A stretch of DNA of 35,862 bases from Streptococcus sp. oral taxon 058 str. F0407 (GCF_000235485.1 NZ_JH378886.1:1-35862); one strand, 5' to 3'; numbered from the stretch's first letter, positions 10,024-19,256 are shown. Made by a program: numbers and translations. The notes: generated from the letters alone by a model not told the origin.

Positions 10024-11046
10024 ATGACAAATAAAAATGCGTACGCTCAGTCGGGTGTGGATGTTGAAGCGGGTTATGAAGTTGTTGAGCGGATTAAAAA
10101 GCACGTGGCTCGTACGGAGCGGGCAGGTGTCATGGGAGCTCTAGGTGGATTTGGTGGCATGTTTGATCTTTCAAAAACAGGTGTCAAAGAGCCTGTATTG
10201 ATCTCAGGGACTGACGGTGTCGGGACCAAGCTCATGCTGGCTATCAAGTACGACAAGCACGATACCATTGGGCAGGACTGTGTGGCCATGTGTGTCAATG
10301 ATATCATCGCTGCTGGTGCGGAGCCCCTTTACTTCCTTGACTATGTCGCAACTGGGAAGAATGAGCCGGCTAAGCTAGAACAAGTCGTTGCTGGTGTGGC
10401 AGAAGGTTGTGTGCAAGCTGGTGCAGCCCTCATCGGTGGGGAAACGGCTGAAATGCCTGGTATGTATGGTGAAGATGACTATGATTTGGCTGGTTTTGCG
10501 GTCGGTGTGGCTGAAAAATCTCAAATCATTGACGGTTCAAAAGTAGCAGAAGGAGATGTGCTTCTCGGACTCGCTTCAAGTGGTATTCACTCAAATGGCT
10601 ACTCACTCGTCCGTCGTGTTTTTGCGGACTACACAGGTGAGGAAGTTTTGCCAGAATTGGAAGGCAAGAAACTCAAGGAAGTTCTTCTTGAGCCGACTCG
10701 TATCTATGTCAAGGCTGTTTTGCCGCTCATCAAGGAAGAGTTGGTCAACGGTATTGCTCACATCACAGGTGGTGGCTTTATCGAAAATGTCCCTCGTATG
10801 TTTGCAGCTGACCTAGCTGCTGAGATTGATGAAAGCAAAGTTCCAGTTCTTCCGATTTTCAAAGCCCTTGAAAAATACGGTCAGATCAAACACGAAGAAA
10901 TGTTTGAAATCTTTAATATGGGCGTAGGACTTATGTTGGCAGTTAGCCCTGAAAATGTAGATCGTGTCAAAGAATTGTTGGCTGAACCAGTCTATGAAAT
11001 TGGTCGCATCGTCAAGAAAGAAAACGAAAGTGTCATCATCAAATGA
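10024..11046 (+). CDS. purM: Phosphoribosylformylglycinamidine cyclo-ligase (AIR synthase)
   Basis: PurM closes the imidazole ring of FGAM to AIR using ATP. From ATG 10024 it has 340 residues, the normal length. The start is preceded by AAAGGAAGAG; an in-frame ATG at 10003 lies upstream of that ribosome site and is rejected. Visible are [11 protein letters not shown] (about residues 65-75) for nucleotide binding, [11 protein letters not shown] (about 139-149) and [12 protein letters not shown] near 247. Its 3' end overlaps purN by four bases (ATGA), indicating translational coupling. Confidence 0.96.
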   Translation: MTNKNAYAQSGVDVEAGYEVVERIKKHVARTERAGVMGALGGFGGMFDLSKTGVKEPVLISGTDGVGTKLMLAIKYDKHDTIGQDCVAMCVNDIIAAGAEPLYFLDYVATGKNEPAKLEQVVAGVAEGCVQAGAALIGGETAEMPGMYGEDDYDLAGFAVGVAEKSQIIDGSKVAEGDVLLGLASSGIHSNGYSLVRRVFADYTGEEVLPELEGKKLKEVLLEPTRIYVKAVLPLIKEELVNGIAHITGGGFIENVPRMFAADLAAEIDESKVPVLPIFKALEKYGQIKHEEMFEIFNMGVGLMLAVSPENVDRVKELLAEPVYEIGRIVKKENESVIIK

Positions 11047-11588
11047 AAAAAATAGCGGTTTTTGCCTCTGGTAATGGCTCAAATTTTCAGGTGATTGCCG
11101 AAGAATTTCCAGTGGAATTTGTCTTTTCAGACCATCGTGATGCCTATGTGCTCGAGCGTGCAGACAAGCTCGGCGTTCTGTCCTATGCTTTTGAACTCAA
11201 GGAGTTTGAGAACAAGGCAGACTACGAAGTAGCACTTGTCGAACTCTTGGAAGAACACCAGATTGACTTGGTTTGTCTAGCAGGCTACATGAAAATCGTT
11301 GGGCCAACCTTATTGGCGGCTTATGAGGGTCGAATCATCAACATTCATCCAGCCTACCTGCCCGAATTTCCAGGGGCTCATGGGATTGAGGATGCTTGGA
11401 ATGCTGGTGTTAGTGAGAGCGGCGTGACCATTCACTGGGTGGATTCGGGTGTGGATACAGGAAAGGTTATCAAGCAAGTCCGTGTGCCACGATTAGCTGA
11501 TGATATCATTGACAGCTTTGAAGCTCGGATTCATGAAGCGGAGTACAAGTTGTATCCAGAGGTTATTAGAGAATTGTTGGACAAGTAA
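11043..11588 (+). CDS. purN: Phosphoribosylglycinamide formyltransferase
   Basis: PurN transfers a formyl group from 10-formyltetrahydrofolate to GAR, giving FGAR. It has 181 residues, typical for the folate-dependent enzyme. The N-terminal [10 protein letters not shown] phosphate loop, the catalytic [12 protein letters not shown] segment (about residues 99-110) and the conserved D in [10 protein letters not shown] are present. It starts within the purM stop (ATGA). purH follows after 15 bp with its own ribosome site. Confidence 0.96.
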   Translation: MKKIAVFASGNGSNFQVIAEEFPVEFVFSDHRDAYVLERADKLGVLSYAFELKEFENKADYEVALVELLEEHQIDLVCLAGYMKIVGPTLLAAYEGRIINIHPAYLPEFPGAHGIEDAWNAGVSESGVTIHWVDSGVDTGKVIKQVRVPRLADDIIDSFEARIHEAEYKLYPEVIRELLDK

Positions 11589-11603
11589 ATGAAAGGAAAA
11601 AAC

Positions 11604-13151
11604 ATGACTAAACGCGCACTAATTAGCGTCTCAGACAAAGCGGGTATTGTTGAATTTGCCCAAGAACTTAAAAAACTTGGTTGGGATATCATCTCGACAG
11701 GTGGAACCAAGGTTGCCCTTGATAATGCTGAGGTAGAGACTATTGCCATCGATGATGTGACTGGTTTTCCAGAGATGATGGATGGTCGTGTCAAGACTCT
11801 CCATCCAAATATTCACGGTGGGCTCCTCGCTCGTCGCGACTTGGATCGCCACTTGGAAGCGGCTAAAGATAATCAAATCGGGCTCATCGACCTTGTTGTG
11901 GTAAACCTTTACCCATTCAAGGAAACCATTCTCAAACCAGACGTAACTTACGCTGATGCAGTGGAAAATATTGATATCGGTGGGCCATCTATGCTTCGAT
12001 CAGCAGCGAAGAACCATGCCAGCGTAACAGTTGTGGTAGACCCTGCGGATTATGCTGTGGTTTTGGAACAATTGGCAGCTAACGGCGAAACAAGTTACGA
12101 AACTCGTCAACGTCTGGCAGCCAAGGTTTTCCGTCACACAGCGGCTTATGATGCCTTGATAGCAGAATACTTCACTGCTCAAGTGGGAGAAAGCAAACCT
12201 GAAAAGTTGACCTTGACTTATGACCTCAAACAAGCTATGCGCTATGGGGAAAATCCTCAGCAGGATGCCGACTTCTACCAAAAAGCTTTGCCGACAGATT
12301 ATTCTATTGCATCAGCCAAACAGCTTAATGGTAAGGAACTATCCTTCAACAATATCCGCGATGCGGATGCTGCCATTCGTATTATCCGTGATTTCAAAGA
12401 CCGTCCAACAGTTGTGGCGCTCAAACACATGAACCCATGTGGGATTGGTCAGGCTGATGACATCGAGACTGCTTGGGACTACGCTTATGAGTCTGACCCA
12501 GTGTCTATCTTCGGTGGGATTGTCGTTCTCAACCGTCAGGTGGATGCTGCGACAGCTGAGAAGATGCATGGCGTTTTCCTTGAAATCATCATTGCACCAA
12601 GTTATACGGATGAAGCGCTAGCTATTTTGACCAATAAAAAGAAAAACTTGCGCATTCTTGCCTTGCCATTTGATGCCCGAGACGCTAGCGAAGTGGAAGC
12701 AGAATACACAGGCGTAGTAGGTGGACTTCTGGTGCAAAATCAAGACGTGGTCAAGGAAAGCCCAGCTGACTGGCAAGTGGTGACCAAACGCCAGCCAACT
12801 GAGACAGAAGCAACCGCCCTTGAGTTCGCTTGGAAGGCTATCAAGTATGTCAAATCAAACGGTATCATCATCACCAATGACCATATGACACTTGGTGTCG
12901 GACCGGGTCAAACTAATCGTGTGGCCTCTGTTCGTATTGCCATCGACCAAGCCAAAGACCGCCTTGACGGTGCTGTACTTGCTTCGGATGCTTTCTTCCC
13001 ATTTGCGGATAATGTGGAAGAAATCGCCAAAGCAGGTATCAAGGCTATCATCCAGCCGGGTGGCTCTGTCCGTGATCAAGAATCCATCGAAGCTGCTGAT
13101 AAATACGGCTTGACCATGGTCTTTACAGGCGTGAGACATTTTAGACATTAA
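11604..13151 (+). CDS. purH: Bifunctional AICAR transformylase / IMP cyclohydrolase
   Basis: PurH carries out the last two steps to IMP: formylation of AICAR and ring closure. From ATG 11604 it has 515 residues. The start follows GAAAGGA; an in-frame ATG at 11589 precedes that site and is not preferred. The N-terminal MGS-like cyclohydrolase domain (about 1-145, with SVSDKAGI and STGGT) is followed by the transformylase domain containing ALKHMNPCG (K-H catalytic pair, about residues 272-280). The stop codon lies inside an 11-bp sequence repeated at 16607, which marks the boundary of the following cargo block. Confidence 0.97.
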   Translation: MTKRALISVSDKAGIVEFAQELKKLGWDIISTGGTKVALDNAEVETIAIDDVTGFPEMMDGRVKTLHPNIHGGLLARRDLDRHLEAAKDNQIGLIDLVVVNLYPFKETILKPDVTYADAVENIDIGGPSMLRSAAKNHASVTVVVDPADYAVVLEQLAANGETSYETRQRLAAKVFRHTAAYDALIAEYFTAQVGESKPEKLTLTYDLKQAMRYGENPQQDADFYQKALPTDYSIASAKQLNGKELSFNNIRDADAAIRIIRDFKDRPTVVALKHMNPCGIGQADDIETAWDYAYESDPVSIFGGIVVLNRQVDAATAEKMHGVFLEIIIAPSYTDEALAILTNKKKNLRILALPFDARDASEVEAEYTGVVGGLLVQNQDVVKESPADWQVVTKRQPTETEATALEFAWKAIKYVKSNGIIITNDHMTLGVGPGQTNRVASVRIAIDQAKDRLDGAVLASDAFFPFADNVEEIAKAGIKAIIQPGGSVRDQESIEAADKYGLTMVFTGVRHFRH

Positions 13152-13153
13152 AA
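13143..13153 (+). repeat. 11-bp direct repeat, left boundary of the purH-purD cargo block
   Basis: AGACATTAAAA covers the last codons and stop of purH. An identical copy lies at 16607-16617 just before the terminator that precedes purD. The pair brackets 3.45 kb of AT-rich cargo, as expected of a target-site duplication or attachment-like core. Confidence 0.6.
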
Positions 13154-13209
13154 TTTCAACAGTTTCAAGACAAAGTGAAATCATAAAAATTAGTTATAAT
13201 AATATTTGT

Positions 13210-13237
13210 AGAAAGCAAGCCTTAAGGCTTGCTTTCT
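13210..13237 (+). repeat. Perfect 28-bp palindrome upstream of the AriA-like gene
   Basis: Arms AGAAAGCAAGCC (13210-13221) and GGCTTGCTTTCT (13226-13237) flank TTAA. No U-tract follows, so it is a poor terminator. Its right edge runs into an extended -10. It could be an operator, or an RNA hairpin blocking read-through from purH. Confidence 0.75.
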
Positions 13238-13245
13238 GGTATAAT
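13237..13245 (+). promoter_or_regulatory. Extended -10 promoter of the PARIS-like block
   Basis: TGGTATAAT is a full TGn extended -10 (hexamer 13240-13245), about 32 bp before the ATG at 13278. No good -35 is seen; that region is occupied by the palindrome. Confidence 0.6.
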
Positions 13246-13277
13246 TGTAATAAATAAAACTATTAAGGAGTAGTTGT

Positions 13278-14714
13278 ATGCCTTTAATTGAGAAATTTAA
13301 AATTAATAATCTTTATAATTATTATGATGTTGAATTGGATTTTAAGAATGATAAGACTATTTATATTGGAGAAAATGGTATTGGTAAGACTACTATTCTT
13401 GCGATGCTTTACTATTTACTAGATTTAAATTATAAAAAATTAGAAAGCTTCGTTTTTGATAGTATCGAGATTACATTTGAAGGTGAAGAACAACTACAGA
13501 TTACTAAAAAAGAAATTATTCAGATAAATATACAGAATTCAAACCATATAACCTCAAATATTAAACGTGAGTTGTTTGATTTAGTAGAAAGAATTAAACA
13601 AAATCAGGATTTAGTGTCGGATTTATCAGGACTAGATAAATCTAAAAATTTAAAGTTTGATGAAGTATCATCAATTTATAATAGATATCATCTTTTACAA
13701 AAATATCCTTTGCAAATGATTGTAGTAATGTTACCTGAAGTTTTGAGCAGAGTCTTTCCCTCTGGCTATATGAAGTTAATACTTAAGATAGAAGATTTTA
13801 AAAATAGGTACAAAATATTATACTTTCCAACCTATAGAAGAATTGAGGAAGATTTAAAAGAATTCAATATTATTTCTAGAGAGGCACCAGGTATAAGGGT
13901 GTTTAATAATAAATCTAGCGGAGAATTAATACATTTCGGGATGGAAGATGTTGAAGAAAAAATAAATAGTTTATTAAACAAAATTAGCAAGGAAACCAAT
14001 AAAAGCTACGATGTCATGATTAGTAGATTGTTAGAGCTATTTGCTAATGCTAATAAAGGAAAAGATATACCTAGCAAGGTTTTTGATTCACATAAAGTTG
14101 AAATAGCACTTTCTAGATTAGGAGAAAAAATCACCGATGAAACTAAATCTAATATTTTAGATAGAATTAAAAACGGAGAATTGCATAGTGATGTATATCT
14201 AAATTACTTAGTCACGAGTATTATTGATAATTATAAAGCTTTAGAAAATATTGACAGCAGAATTAATGAATTTACTGAGAGAGTGAATAAATATTTCTTT
14301 GGGAAAAAATATTTTTACAATCCACAGTTATTAGAGTTAGTAATAAAAAGAACCAATAACAAAGGAGAAAGTACTGAAAGTTTTATTGAGTTAAGAAATC
14401 TTTCATCAGGAGAGAAACAATTAATTTCAACTTTTTCCAAAATTTTCTTAGAGGATGAAAAGGATCTTATAATTCTATTTGATGAACCAGAAATATCTTT
14501 ATCAGTACCTTGGCAAGAGGAGTTTATCTATGATATTTCTCAAGCTCAAAAGTGTGCATTTCTAGTCGCAGTAACACACTCTCCATTTATTTATAGTAAC
14601 ATGCTAGATTATGCAGAGGAAATTGATAAGTACATTGTAGAATCTAAACAAATTCACAAGAATGAAATCATGTTCCAATTAGAAAATGAAGGCAATGATG
14701 GGTCACCTTTTTAA
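13278..14714 (+). CDS. AAA-15/ABC-type ATPase, AriA-like component of a PARIS-type defence system
   Basis: A 478-residue SMC/OLD-like ATPase. Walker A is GENGIGKT (31-38), the ABC signature is LSSGEKQ (375-381), Walker B is LIILFDEPE (397-405) and a switch histidine H434 sits in AVTHSPF. The region between holds a helical insertion and an FPTYRRIE segment (183-190). In PARIS, AriA is such an ATPase; it senses phage anti-restriction proteins and holds the AriB effector. The partner role is inferred from the DUF4435 gene 15 bp downstream. AAGGAG lies before the ATG. The gene is much richer in A+T than the adjacent pur genes, which suggests acquisition. An alternative is another ABC-ATPase/Toprim pair of the OLD or Gabija kind. 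Confidence 0.7.
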   Translation: MPLIEKFKINNLYNYYDVELDFKNDKTIYIGENGIGKTTILAMLYYLLDLNYKKLESFVFDSIEITFEGEEQLQITKKEIIQINIQNSNHITSNIKRELFDLVERIKQNQDLVSDLSGLDKSKNLKFDEVSSIYNRYHLLQKYPLQMIVVMLPEVLSRVFPSGYMKLILKIEDFKNRYKILYFPTYRRIEEDLKEFNIISREAPGIRVFNNKSSGELIHFGMEDVEEKINSLLNKISKETNKSYDVMISRLLELFANANKGKDIPSKVFDSHKVEIALSRLGEKITDETKSNILDRIKNGELHSDVYLNYLVTSIIDNYKALENIDSRINEFTERVNKYFFGKKYFYNPQLLELVIKRTNNKGESTESFIELRNLSSGEKQLISTFSKIFLEDEKDLIILFDEPEISLSVPWQEEFIYDISQAQKCAFLVAVTHSPFIYSNMLDYAEEIDKYIVESKQIHKNEIMFQLENEGNDGSPF

Positions 14715-14729
14715 ATAAGGGGGGATAAT

Positions 14730-15707
14730 TTGAAATCAGTAACAATAGAAAACCACCTAGAAAGTTTGACAGAATCCTCAGTTATTTGGGAAAGGTATAC
14801 GAGAGATGCTAAGATTAATCCCAATAGATATTTTGTATTTTATGAAGGTGAAGATAGGCAATATTATGATTGTCGAATACAACAGTATACTGAAACTTAT
14901 AACACATATGCAGTTGGTGGTAAGAGTAAGGTCTTGGAATTAGTTGAGAAATTTACTCAAGAGGGAGAATCTACGTTAGCTAATAAATTATTTTTTATAG
15001 ATAAAGACTATGAACATCACCAAGTTAATCCTGATATATATATGACTCCAAAATATGCAGTTGAGAACTTTTATGTGAGTTCTACAGCAATCAAAAGAAT
15101 ATTGAAAGTACATTTTGGAATAAATGATGATGACCCGGAGTTTGGTAGAGTATTGGAATATTTTAATGAAAGATATAGAGAATTTATGGATTGTCTAACA
15201 GATATGAATCTTTGGGCAATCTGTTGTAAATTGAATAAAGTGGAAGTAGATTTTGATTTGTTAGGATTGAAACGAAATGCGGCTAATTTTTTTAAAATTG
15301 GTTATAAAAATATTGAACTATCAGTTGAAGATATAAGTTTTAATTTTTTTGAAAGTATGTATGAGGAAATGCTAAGTGAGAAAATTAAAAATGGTTGTAA
15401 AAAGAATGGTAGAGATTATGTAAAGGAGTTATCTATTTTTAGGGATAAACGACAACACATACGCTATAATTTTGAGAATGATATGGAGGAATATCGTGTC
15501 CACATAGAGGATTATTTTAGAGGGAAACAGTTATTATGGTTTTTGAAGGAGTTTATATTGTCTTTAGTGAGTAAAAATGGAGGCTTTATTCCAAAACAAT
15601 TTTTGATTGACGATAAAAATATAATGACAGTGTTTACTAATTGTGCGGACACGCCTGAGTGCTTGAATGACTACTTGAAAAGAAAATGTTGTTTGACATT
15701 CAACTAG
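14730..15707 (+). CDS. DUF4435 Toprim-like protein, AriB-like effector candidate
   Basis: A 325-residue protein starting at TTG with a strong AAGGGGGG site six bases upstream. FVFYEGEDRQYYD (E39) looks like the Toprim-type acidic start of DUF4435 proteins. LFFIDKDY (D91, D93) and the segment YMTPKYAVENF (Y109, E112, N113) match the family's D-x-D and YxxEN signatures as I know them. In PARIS, AriB is a DUF4435 nuclease released from AriA that shuts down infected cells by cleaving tRNA. Pairing with the upstream ATPase, 15 bp away, supports that role. The family call is fairly firm; the PARIS function is inference. The gene is strongly AT-rich. Confidence 0.7.
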   Translation: MKSVTIENHLESLTESSVIWERYTRDAKINPNRYFVFYEGEDRQYYDCRIQQYTETYNTYAVGGKSKVLELVEKFTQEGESTLANKLFFIDKDYEHHQVNPDIYMTPKYAVENFYVSSTAIKRILKVHFGINDDDPEFGRVLEYFNERYREFMDCLTDMNLWAICCKLNKVEVDFDLLGLKRNAANFFKIGYKNIELSVEDISFNFFESMYEEMLSEKIKNGCKKNGRDYVKELSIFRDKRQHIRYNFENDMEEYRVHIEDYFRGKQLLWFLKEFILSLVSKNGGFIPKQFLIDDKNIMTVFTNCADTPECLNDYLKRKCCLTFN

Positions 15708-15842
15708 CCTTTATTATATGTGGAAATTATATACGATTAGTTGAAACTTTGAGTAAATTTTTAGATATTAAGAAAATGAGTTTTATATGAGCGATTACTA
15801 TCACTATATAATTAGGTAAATCACTAGAATGGAGAAGTTAAG

Positions 15843-16607
15843 GTGTCATATATAAAATTAAATGTGGGGATGTCATTATCAGGCCCAACCATTGGAATAA
15901 GTCCAGACCTTAAGGAATTTATAAATATTATGCATAAAAAAAGATATATCAGAAAAAGCAGAATTGAAAATATACATTTTCCTTTAGTTGGTCAAAGTAC
16001 TATGTCATGGAAACTTAGAGGTGATTACAAGCATGGTTTTTATGCCTTCTCTTCGATAGCATTCGAAGGAGAATTTGGATCAAATCCAGATGTATTTATG
16101 ATTTTTTCAAAGAATGACAGTCTGATAGAATTTAATAGTAAAGAGCATTCGTTAAATGATGATGATTTAACAGTGGTTAAACTAAAACAAAATATTTTTA
16201 AAAACAACAAGTATAAATATGGGATTGAAAAGGAGCTTAATTATTATTCTAACAGTGAATCAGAGTATGATATTCGCCCTTTCATTATTGTTGTATTTGG
16301 CGAAGTTTCGTTAGGATTTGCTACTGTCACATTGATAAATAAAAGTTCAAGTACAGCAAATTCAAATGGATTTATTGAGGGAATAATGCCAGGGACGGGA
16401 GTAAACCCTTTTCAACCACAGGCAAGAAAATTAGTATGGCCAACTGGCAAAGATCTATTACGTACATTAAAGGAACCTCAAACTGGTCGTTCATTTAGGT
16501 TAGATAAAGAACAGGTTGATAATATTTTAAATTTGAAAAAGTATTTTGTTAATTTATTGGAACCGAATATTGCTAAAGTGTTGAAAGAAGAATATATAAC
16601 GGAGTAA
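15843..16607 (+). CDS. Unrecognised 254-residue cargo protein, third gene of the PARIS-like block
   Basis: I do not recognise this protein. It begins at GTG after a GGAGAAG site and has no signal peptide or clear membrane helix. The N-terminal half is basic and aromatic. The C-terminal half has a glycine-rich stretch (about 165-195, including GIMPGTGVNPFQPQ) and ends in a helical tail. It lies 135 bp after the DUF4435 gene; TATAAT at 15807-15812 with a poor -35 could give it its own promoter. Its stop overlaps the right copy of the 11-bp repeat, so it belongs to the same insertion. It may be a third component, an inhibitor, or an unrelated passenger. Confidence 0.65.
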   Translation: MSYIKLNVGMSLSGPTIGISPDLKEFINIMHKKRYIRKSRIENIHFPLVGQSTMSWKLRGDYKHGFYAFSSIAFEGEFGSNPDVFMIFSKNDSLIEFNSKEHSLNDDDLTVVKLKQNIFKNNKYKYGIEKELNYYSNSESEYDIRPFIIVVFGEVSLGFATVTLINKSSSTANSNGFIEGIMPGTGVNPFQPQARKLVWPTGKDLLRTLKEPQTGRSFRLDKEQVDNILNLKKYFVNLLEPNIAKVLKEEYITE

Positions 16608-16617
16608 GACATTAAAA
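16607..16617 (+). repeat. 11-bp direct repeat, right boundary of the purH-purD cargo block
   Basis: AGACATTAAAA, identical to 13143-13153, directly followed by the terminator that would naturally belong to purH. Removing one copy and the intervening DNA would place the purH stop four bases from that hairpin. Confidence 0.6.
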
Positions 16618-16620
16618 AAC

Positions 16621-16653
16621 AAAAGGGAAGAAAACAGTTTCTTTCCTTTTTTT
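16621..16653 (+). terminator. Terminator before purD, probably the original purH terminator
   Basis: Arms AAAAGGGAAGAAA (16621-16633) and TTTCTTTCCTTTT (16638-16650) form a 13-bp stem with one G-T pair and a four-base loop, followed by more T. Confidence 0.7.
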
Positions 16654-16680
16654 AGCTTAAAACACTAAGTGAAACAAGAT

Positions 16681-16693
16681 TAAAACGAACGTT
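16681..16693 (+). promoter_or_regulatory. Candidate PurBox upstream of purD
   Basis: TAAAACGAACGTT contains the CGAAC core and fits AWWWCCGAACWWT at 10 of 13 positions. It lies just upstream of an extended -10. If real, purD would stay under PurR control despite the terminator and inserted genes upstream. Confidence 0.35.
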
Positions 16694-16695
16694 TG

Positions 16696-16704
16696 TGATA
16701 TAAT
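16696..16704 (+). promoter_or_regulatory. Extended -10 promoter of purD
   Basis: TGATATAAT is a consensus TGn extended -10 (hexamer 16699-16704), 32 bp before the purD ATG. The -35 is weak, as is common for extended -10 or activator-dependent promoters. Confidence 0.65.
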
Positions 16705-16736
16705 ATTAGTAAATAATTCGCAAAAGAGGTTGAGGA

Positions 16737-17996
16737 ATGAAGCTGTTAGTTGTTGGTTCGGGTGGTCGTGAGCATGCCATTGCTAAGAAGTTGCTTGAGT
16801 CAAAAGACGTTGAAAAAGTCTTTGTAGCTCCTGGGAATGACGGGATGACTCTGGATGGTCTGGAATTGGTAAATATCTCTATTTCCGAACATTCTAAATT
16901 GATTGAGTTTGCAAAAGCCAACGATATCGCTTGGACCTTTATCGGTCCGGATGATGCCCTTGCTGCTGGGATTGTCGATGATTTTAATCAAGCTGAGCTC
17001 AAGGCTTTTGGTCCGACAAGATTGGCAGCGGAGCTGGAGTGGTCCAAGGATTTTGCTAAGGAAATCATGGTCAAATACGGCGTTCCGACAGCAGCCTATG
17101 GCACATTCTCAGACTTTGAGGAAGCCAAAGCCTATATCGAAAAGCAGGGGGCTCCTATCGTAGTCAAGGCGGACGGCTTGGCGCTTGGAAAAGGTGTCGT
17201 TGTTGCAGAGACGATTGAGCAAGCAGTAGAAGCTGCTCACGACATGCTTTTGGACAATAAATTCGGTGACTCAGGTGCGCGTGTGGTTATTGAGGAATTC
17301 CTTGAAGGAGAGGAATTTTCACTCTTTGCCTTTGTCAATGGGGATAAGTTCTACATCATGCCAACAGCTCAGGACCATAAACGTGCCTATGACGGCGACA
17401 AGGGTCCTAACACGGGCGGTATGGGAGCTTATGCGCCAGTTCCTCACTTGCCACAGAGCGTGGTTGACACAGCGGTTGACACTATTGTCAAGCCAGTTCT
17501 TGAAGGTATGATCAAAGAAGGTCGCCCTTATCTAGGTGTCCTTTACGCAGGTCTTATCTTGACAGCAGATGGACCTAAGGTTATCGAGTTCAACGCTCGG
17601 TTCGGAGATCCAGAAACTCAGATTATTTTGCCTCGTTTGACATCTGACTTTGCACAAAATATCACGGATATTCTCGATGGCAAGGAGCCAAACATCACGT
17701 GGACGGACAAGGGTGTGACTCTGGGTGTGGTTGTCGCATCAAACGGCTACCCGCTAGACTACGAAAAGGGCGTTGAGTTGCCAGCCAAAACTGATGGCGA
17801 TATCATCACCTACTATGCAGGGGCCAAGTTTGCGGAAAATAGCAGAGCACTGCTATCAAACGGCGGACGTGTTTATATGCTAGTTACCACAGCAGATACC
17901 GTCAAAGAAGCCCAAAATACCATCTACAGCGAGCTTAACAAACAAAACACAGAAGGTTTGTTCTACCGTACGGATATCGGGAAAAGAGCGTTATGA
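16737..17996 (+). CDS. purD: Phosphoribosylamine-glycine ligase (GAR synthetase)
   Basis: PurD joins glycine to phosphoribosylamine with ATP, forming GAR. It has 419 residues and ATP-grasp architecture: N-terminal VVGSGGREHAIAKKL, GGMGAYAPVP (about residues 224-233) and FNARFGDPETQ near 283. AGAGGTTGAGG precedes the ATG. The C-terminus ends DIGKRAL, whereas the pneumococcal enzyme as I remember it ends in a slightly longer SKAI-type tail. The altered end coincides with the overlapping start of the following cargo gene (ATGA), so insertion probably replaced the last residues. This is unlikely to affect catalysis. Confidence 0.96.
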   Translation: MKLLVVGSGGREHAIAKKLLESKDVEKVFVAPGNDGMTLDGLELVNISISEHSKLIEFAKANDIAWTFIGPDDALAAGIVDDFNQAELKAFGPTRLAAELEWSKDFAKEIMVKYGVPTAAYGTFSDFEEAKAYIEKQGAPIVVKADGLALGKGVVVAETIEQAVEAAHDMLLDNKFGDSGARVVIEEFLEGEEFSLFAFVNGDKFYIMPTAQDHKRAYDGDKGPNTGGMGAYAPVPHLPQSVVDTAVDTIVKPVLEGMIKEGRPYLGVLYAGLILTADGPKVIEFNARFGDPETQIILPRLTSDFAQNITDILDGKEPNITWTDKGVTLGVVVASNGYPLDYEKGVELPAKTDGDIITYYAGAKFAENSRALLSNGGRVYMLVTTADTVKEAQNTIYSELNKQNTEGLFYRTDIGKRAL

Positions 17997-18757
17997 ACAA
18001 ATTTATTGAATTTATTAGAAACAATAGTTCTGATGTGATTGCTATAATAAGTTTATTAGTCTCAATTTGGTTAGCTTTTTCTGCGAATTCGATTGCTAAT
18101 AAAGCTAATGAAATGACTAATCATTCATCCATTCTGAAAATAAGAGATTTTGAAATTAAAATTAAATCTAATAATCCCCATACAGGTATTATCAGAGTTG
18201 ATAAAAAGGAACTAAGTGGTGCAACAATAATTTTGTCAGGAAAGTTTAATTTAGAGTATGGTGAGATATCTAATTTATATGTTGTGACTAGAGATGTTGT
18301 TGAAAACAACCTAAAAGTTGAAAGGTTAGAAATTAATAAGGAAGACAAAAAAAACAATTTTAAAATCAAGGATTATGAGATGGGACTTCAAGAGCTGGGG
18401 AAAAATAATTTTATAAATAATCATATTTATATTATTGCTGTTGATGAATCTCATAAAATTCATAGAGTAATGTTTGAAATTTCTATGAGACCGTCATACT
18501 ATTCATATCCAACTGAAGTAGATCGTGGTAATTTGGAGTATTTCCAGGGTAATGCTACAAATCCAAATATTTCGTGGAGAAGCTTTGATGACTTTGATTT
18601 GCTTCAACTTTCCAAAATTAAATCTGAGGATAATTGGAATATTCAAAATTCTAATGGAAAAAAGAATGTAAATTATCAACCGATTTCAGAGGAAACTATT
18701 AAAAAGGATATTGATGAAATCAATGAATTATTTGCAACTTACGGATTTAGTAATTAA
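17993..18757 (+). CDS. Membrane-anchored cargo protein between purD and purE, unknown function
   Basis: A 254-residue protein of unrecognised family. One strong membrane helix (about residues 13-34, [14 protein letters not shown]) near the N-terminus is followed by a polar, charged domain of about 215 residues with alternating strand-like segments. The gene starts in the stop of purD (ATGA overlap), with the start region inside purD, so its translation should be coupled to purD. It ends 10 bp before purE, whose ribosome site AAAGGAG follows directly. It is much more AT-rich than the flanking genes and interrupts an otherwise tight purD-purE unit, so transfer is likely. Single-helix-plus-domain proteins of this shape often accompany defence genes, but nothing here fixes a function. 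Confidence 0.6.
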   Translation: MNKFIEFIRNNSSDVIAIISLLVSIWLAFSANSIANKANEMTNHSSILKIRDFEIKIKSNNPHTGIIRVDKKELSGATIILSGKFNLEYGEISNLYVVTRDVVENNLKVERLEINKEDKKNNFKIKDYEMGLQELGKNNFINNHIYIIAVDESHKIHRVMFEISMRPSYYSYPTEVDRGNLEYFQGNATNPNISWRSFDDFDLLQLSKIKSEDNWNIQNSNGKKNVNYQPISEETIKKDIDEINELFATYGFSN

Positions 18758-18767
18758 AGGAGAAGAA

Positions 18768-19256
18768 ATGAAACCAGTAATTTCCATTATCATGGGCTCA
18801 AAATCCGACTGGACAACCATGCAAAAAACAGCAGAAGTCCTAGACCGCTTCGGTGTAGCCTACGAAAAGAAAGTTGTCTCTGCCCACCGTACACCAGACC
18901 TCATGTTCAAACATGCGGAGGAAGCACGTAGTCGTGGCATCAAGGTTATCATCGCAGGTGCTGGAGGCGCAGCCCATTTGCCAGGAATGGTAGCTGCCAA
19001 AACAACCCTTCCAGTCATCGGGGTACCTGTCAAATCTCGTGCCCTTAGTGGCGTGGATTCTCTTTACTCGATTGTACAGATGCCAGGTGGTGTGCCTGTG
19101 GCGACAATGGCTATCGGTGAAGCAGGTGCGACCAATGCGGCCCTCTTCGCCCTCCGTCTTCTTTCAGTAGAGGATCAGGCTATCGCGACAGCTTTGGCAG
19201 ATTTTGCAGAAGAACAAGGGAAAATAGCAGAGGAGTCGACAAATGAGCTCATCTAA
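18768..19256 (+). CDS. purE: N5-carboxyaminoimidazole ribonucleotide mutase
   Basis: PurE converts N5-CAIR to CAIR. From ATG 18768 it has 162 residues, the normal length, with MGSKSDW (about residues 9-15), the SAHRTP active-site motif (about 43-48) and [11 protein letters not shown] near 69. The ribosome site AAAGGAGAAG sits directly before this ATG. An upstream in-frame ATG at 18711 lies inside the preceding cargo gene and is rejected. It overlaps purK by 14 bases. Confidence 0.97.
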   Translation: MKPVISIIMGSKSDWTTMQKTAEVLDRFGVAYEKKVVSAHRTPDLMFKHAEEARSRGIKVIIAGAGGAAHLPGMVAAKTTLPVIGVPVKSRALSGVDSLYSIVQMPGGVPVATMAIGEAGATNAALFALRLLSVEDQAIATALADFAEEQGKIAEESTNELI

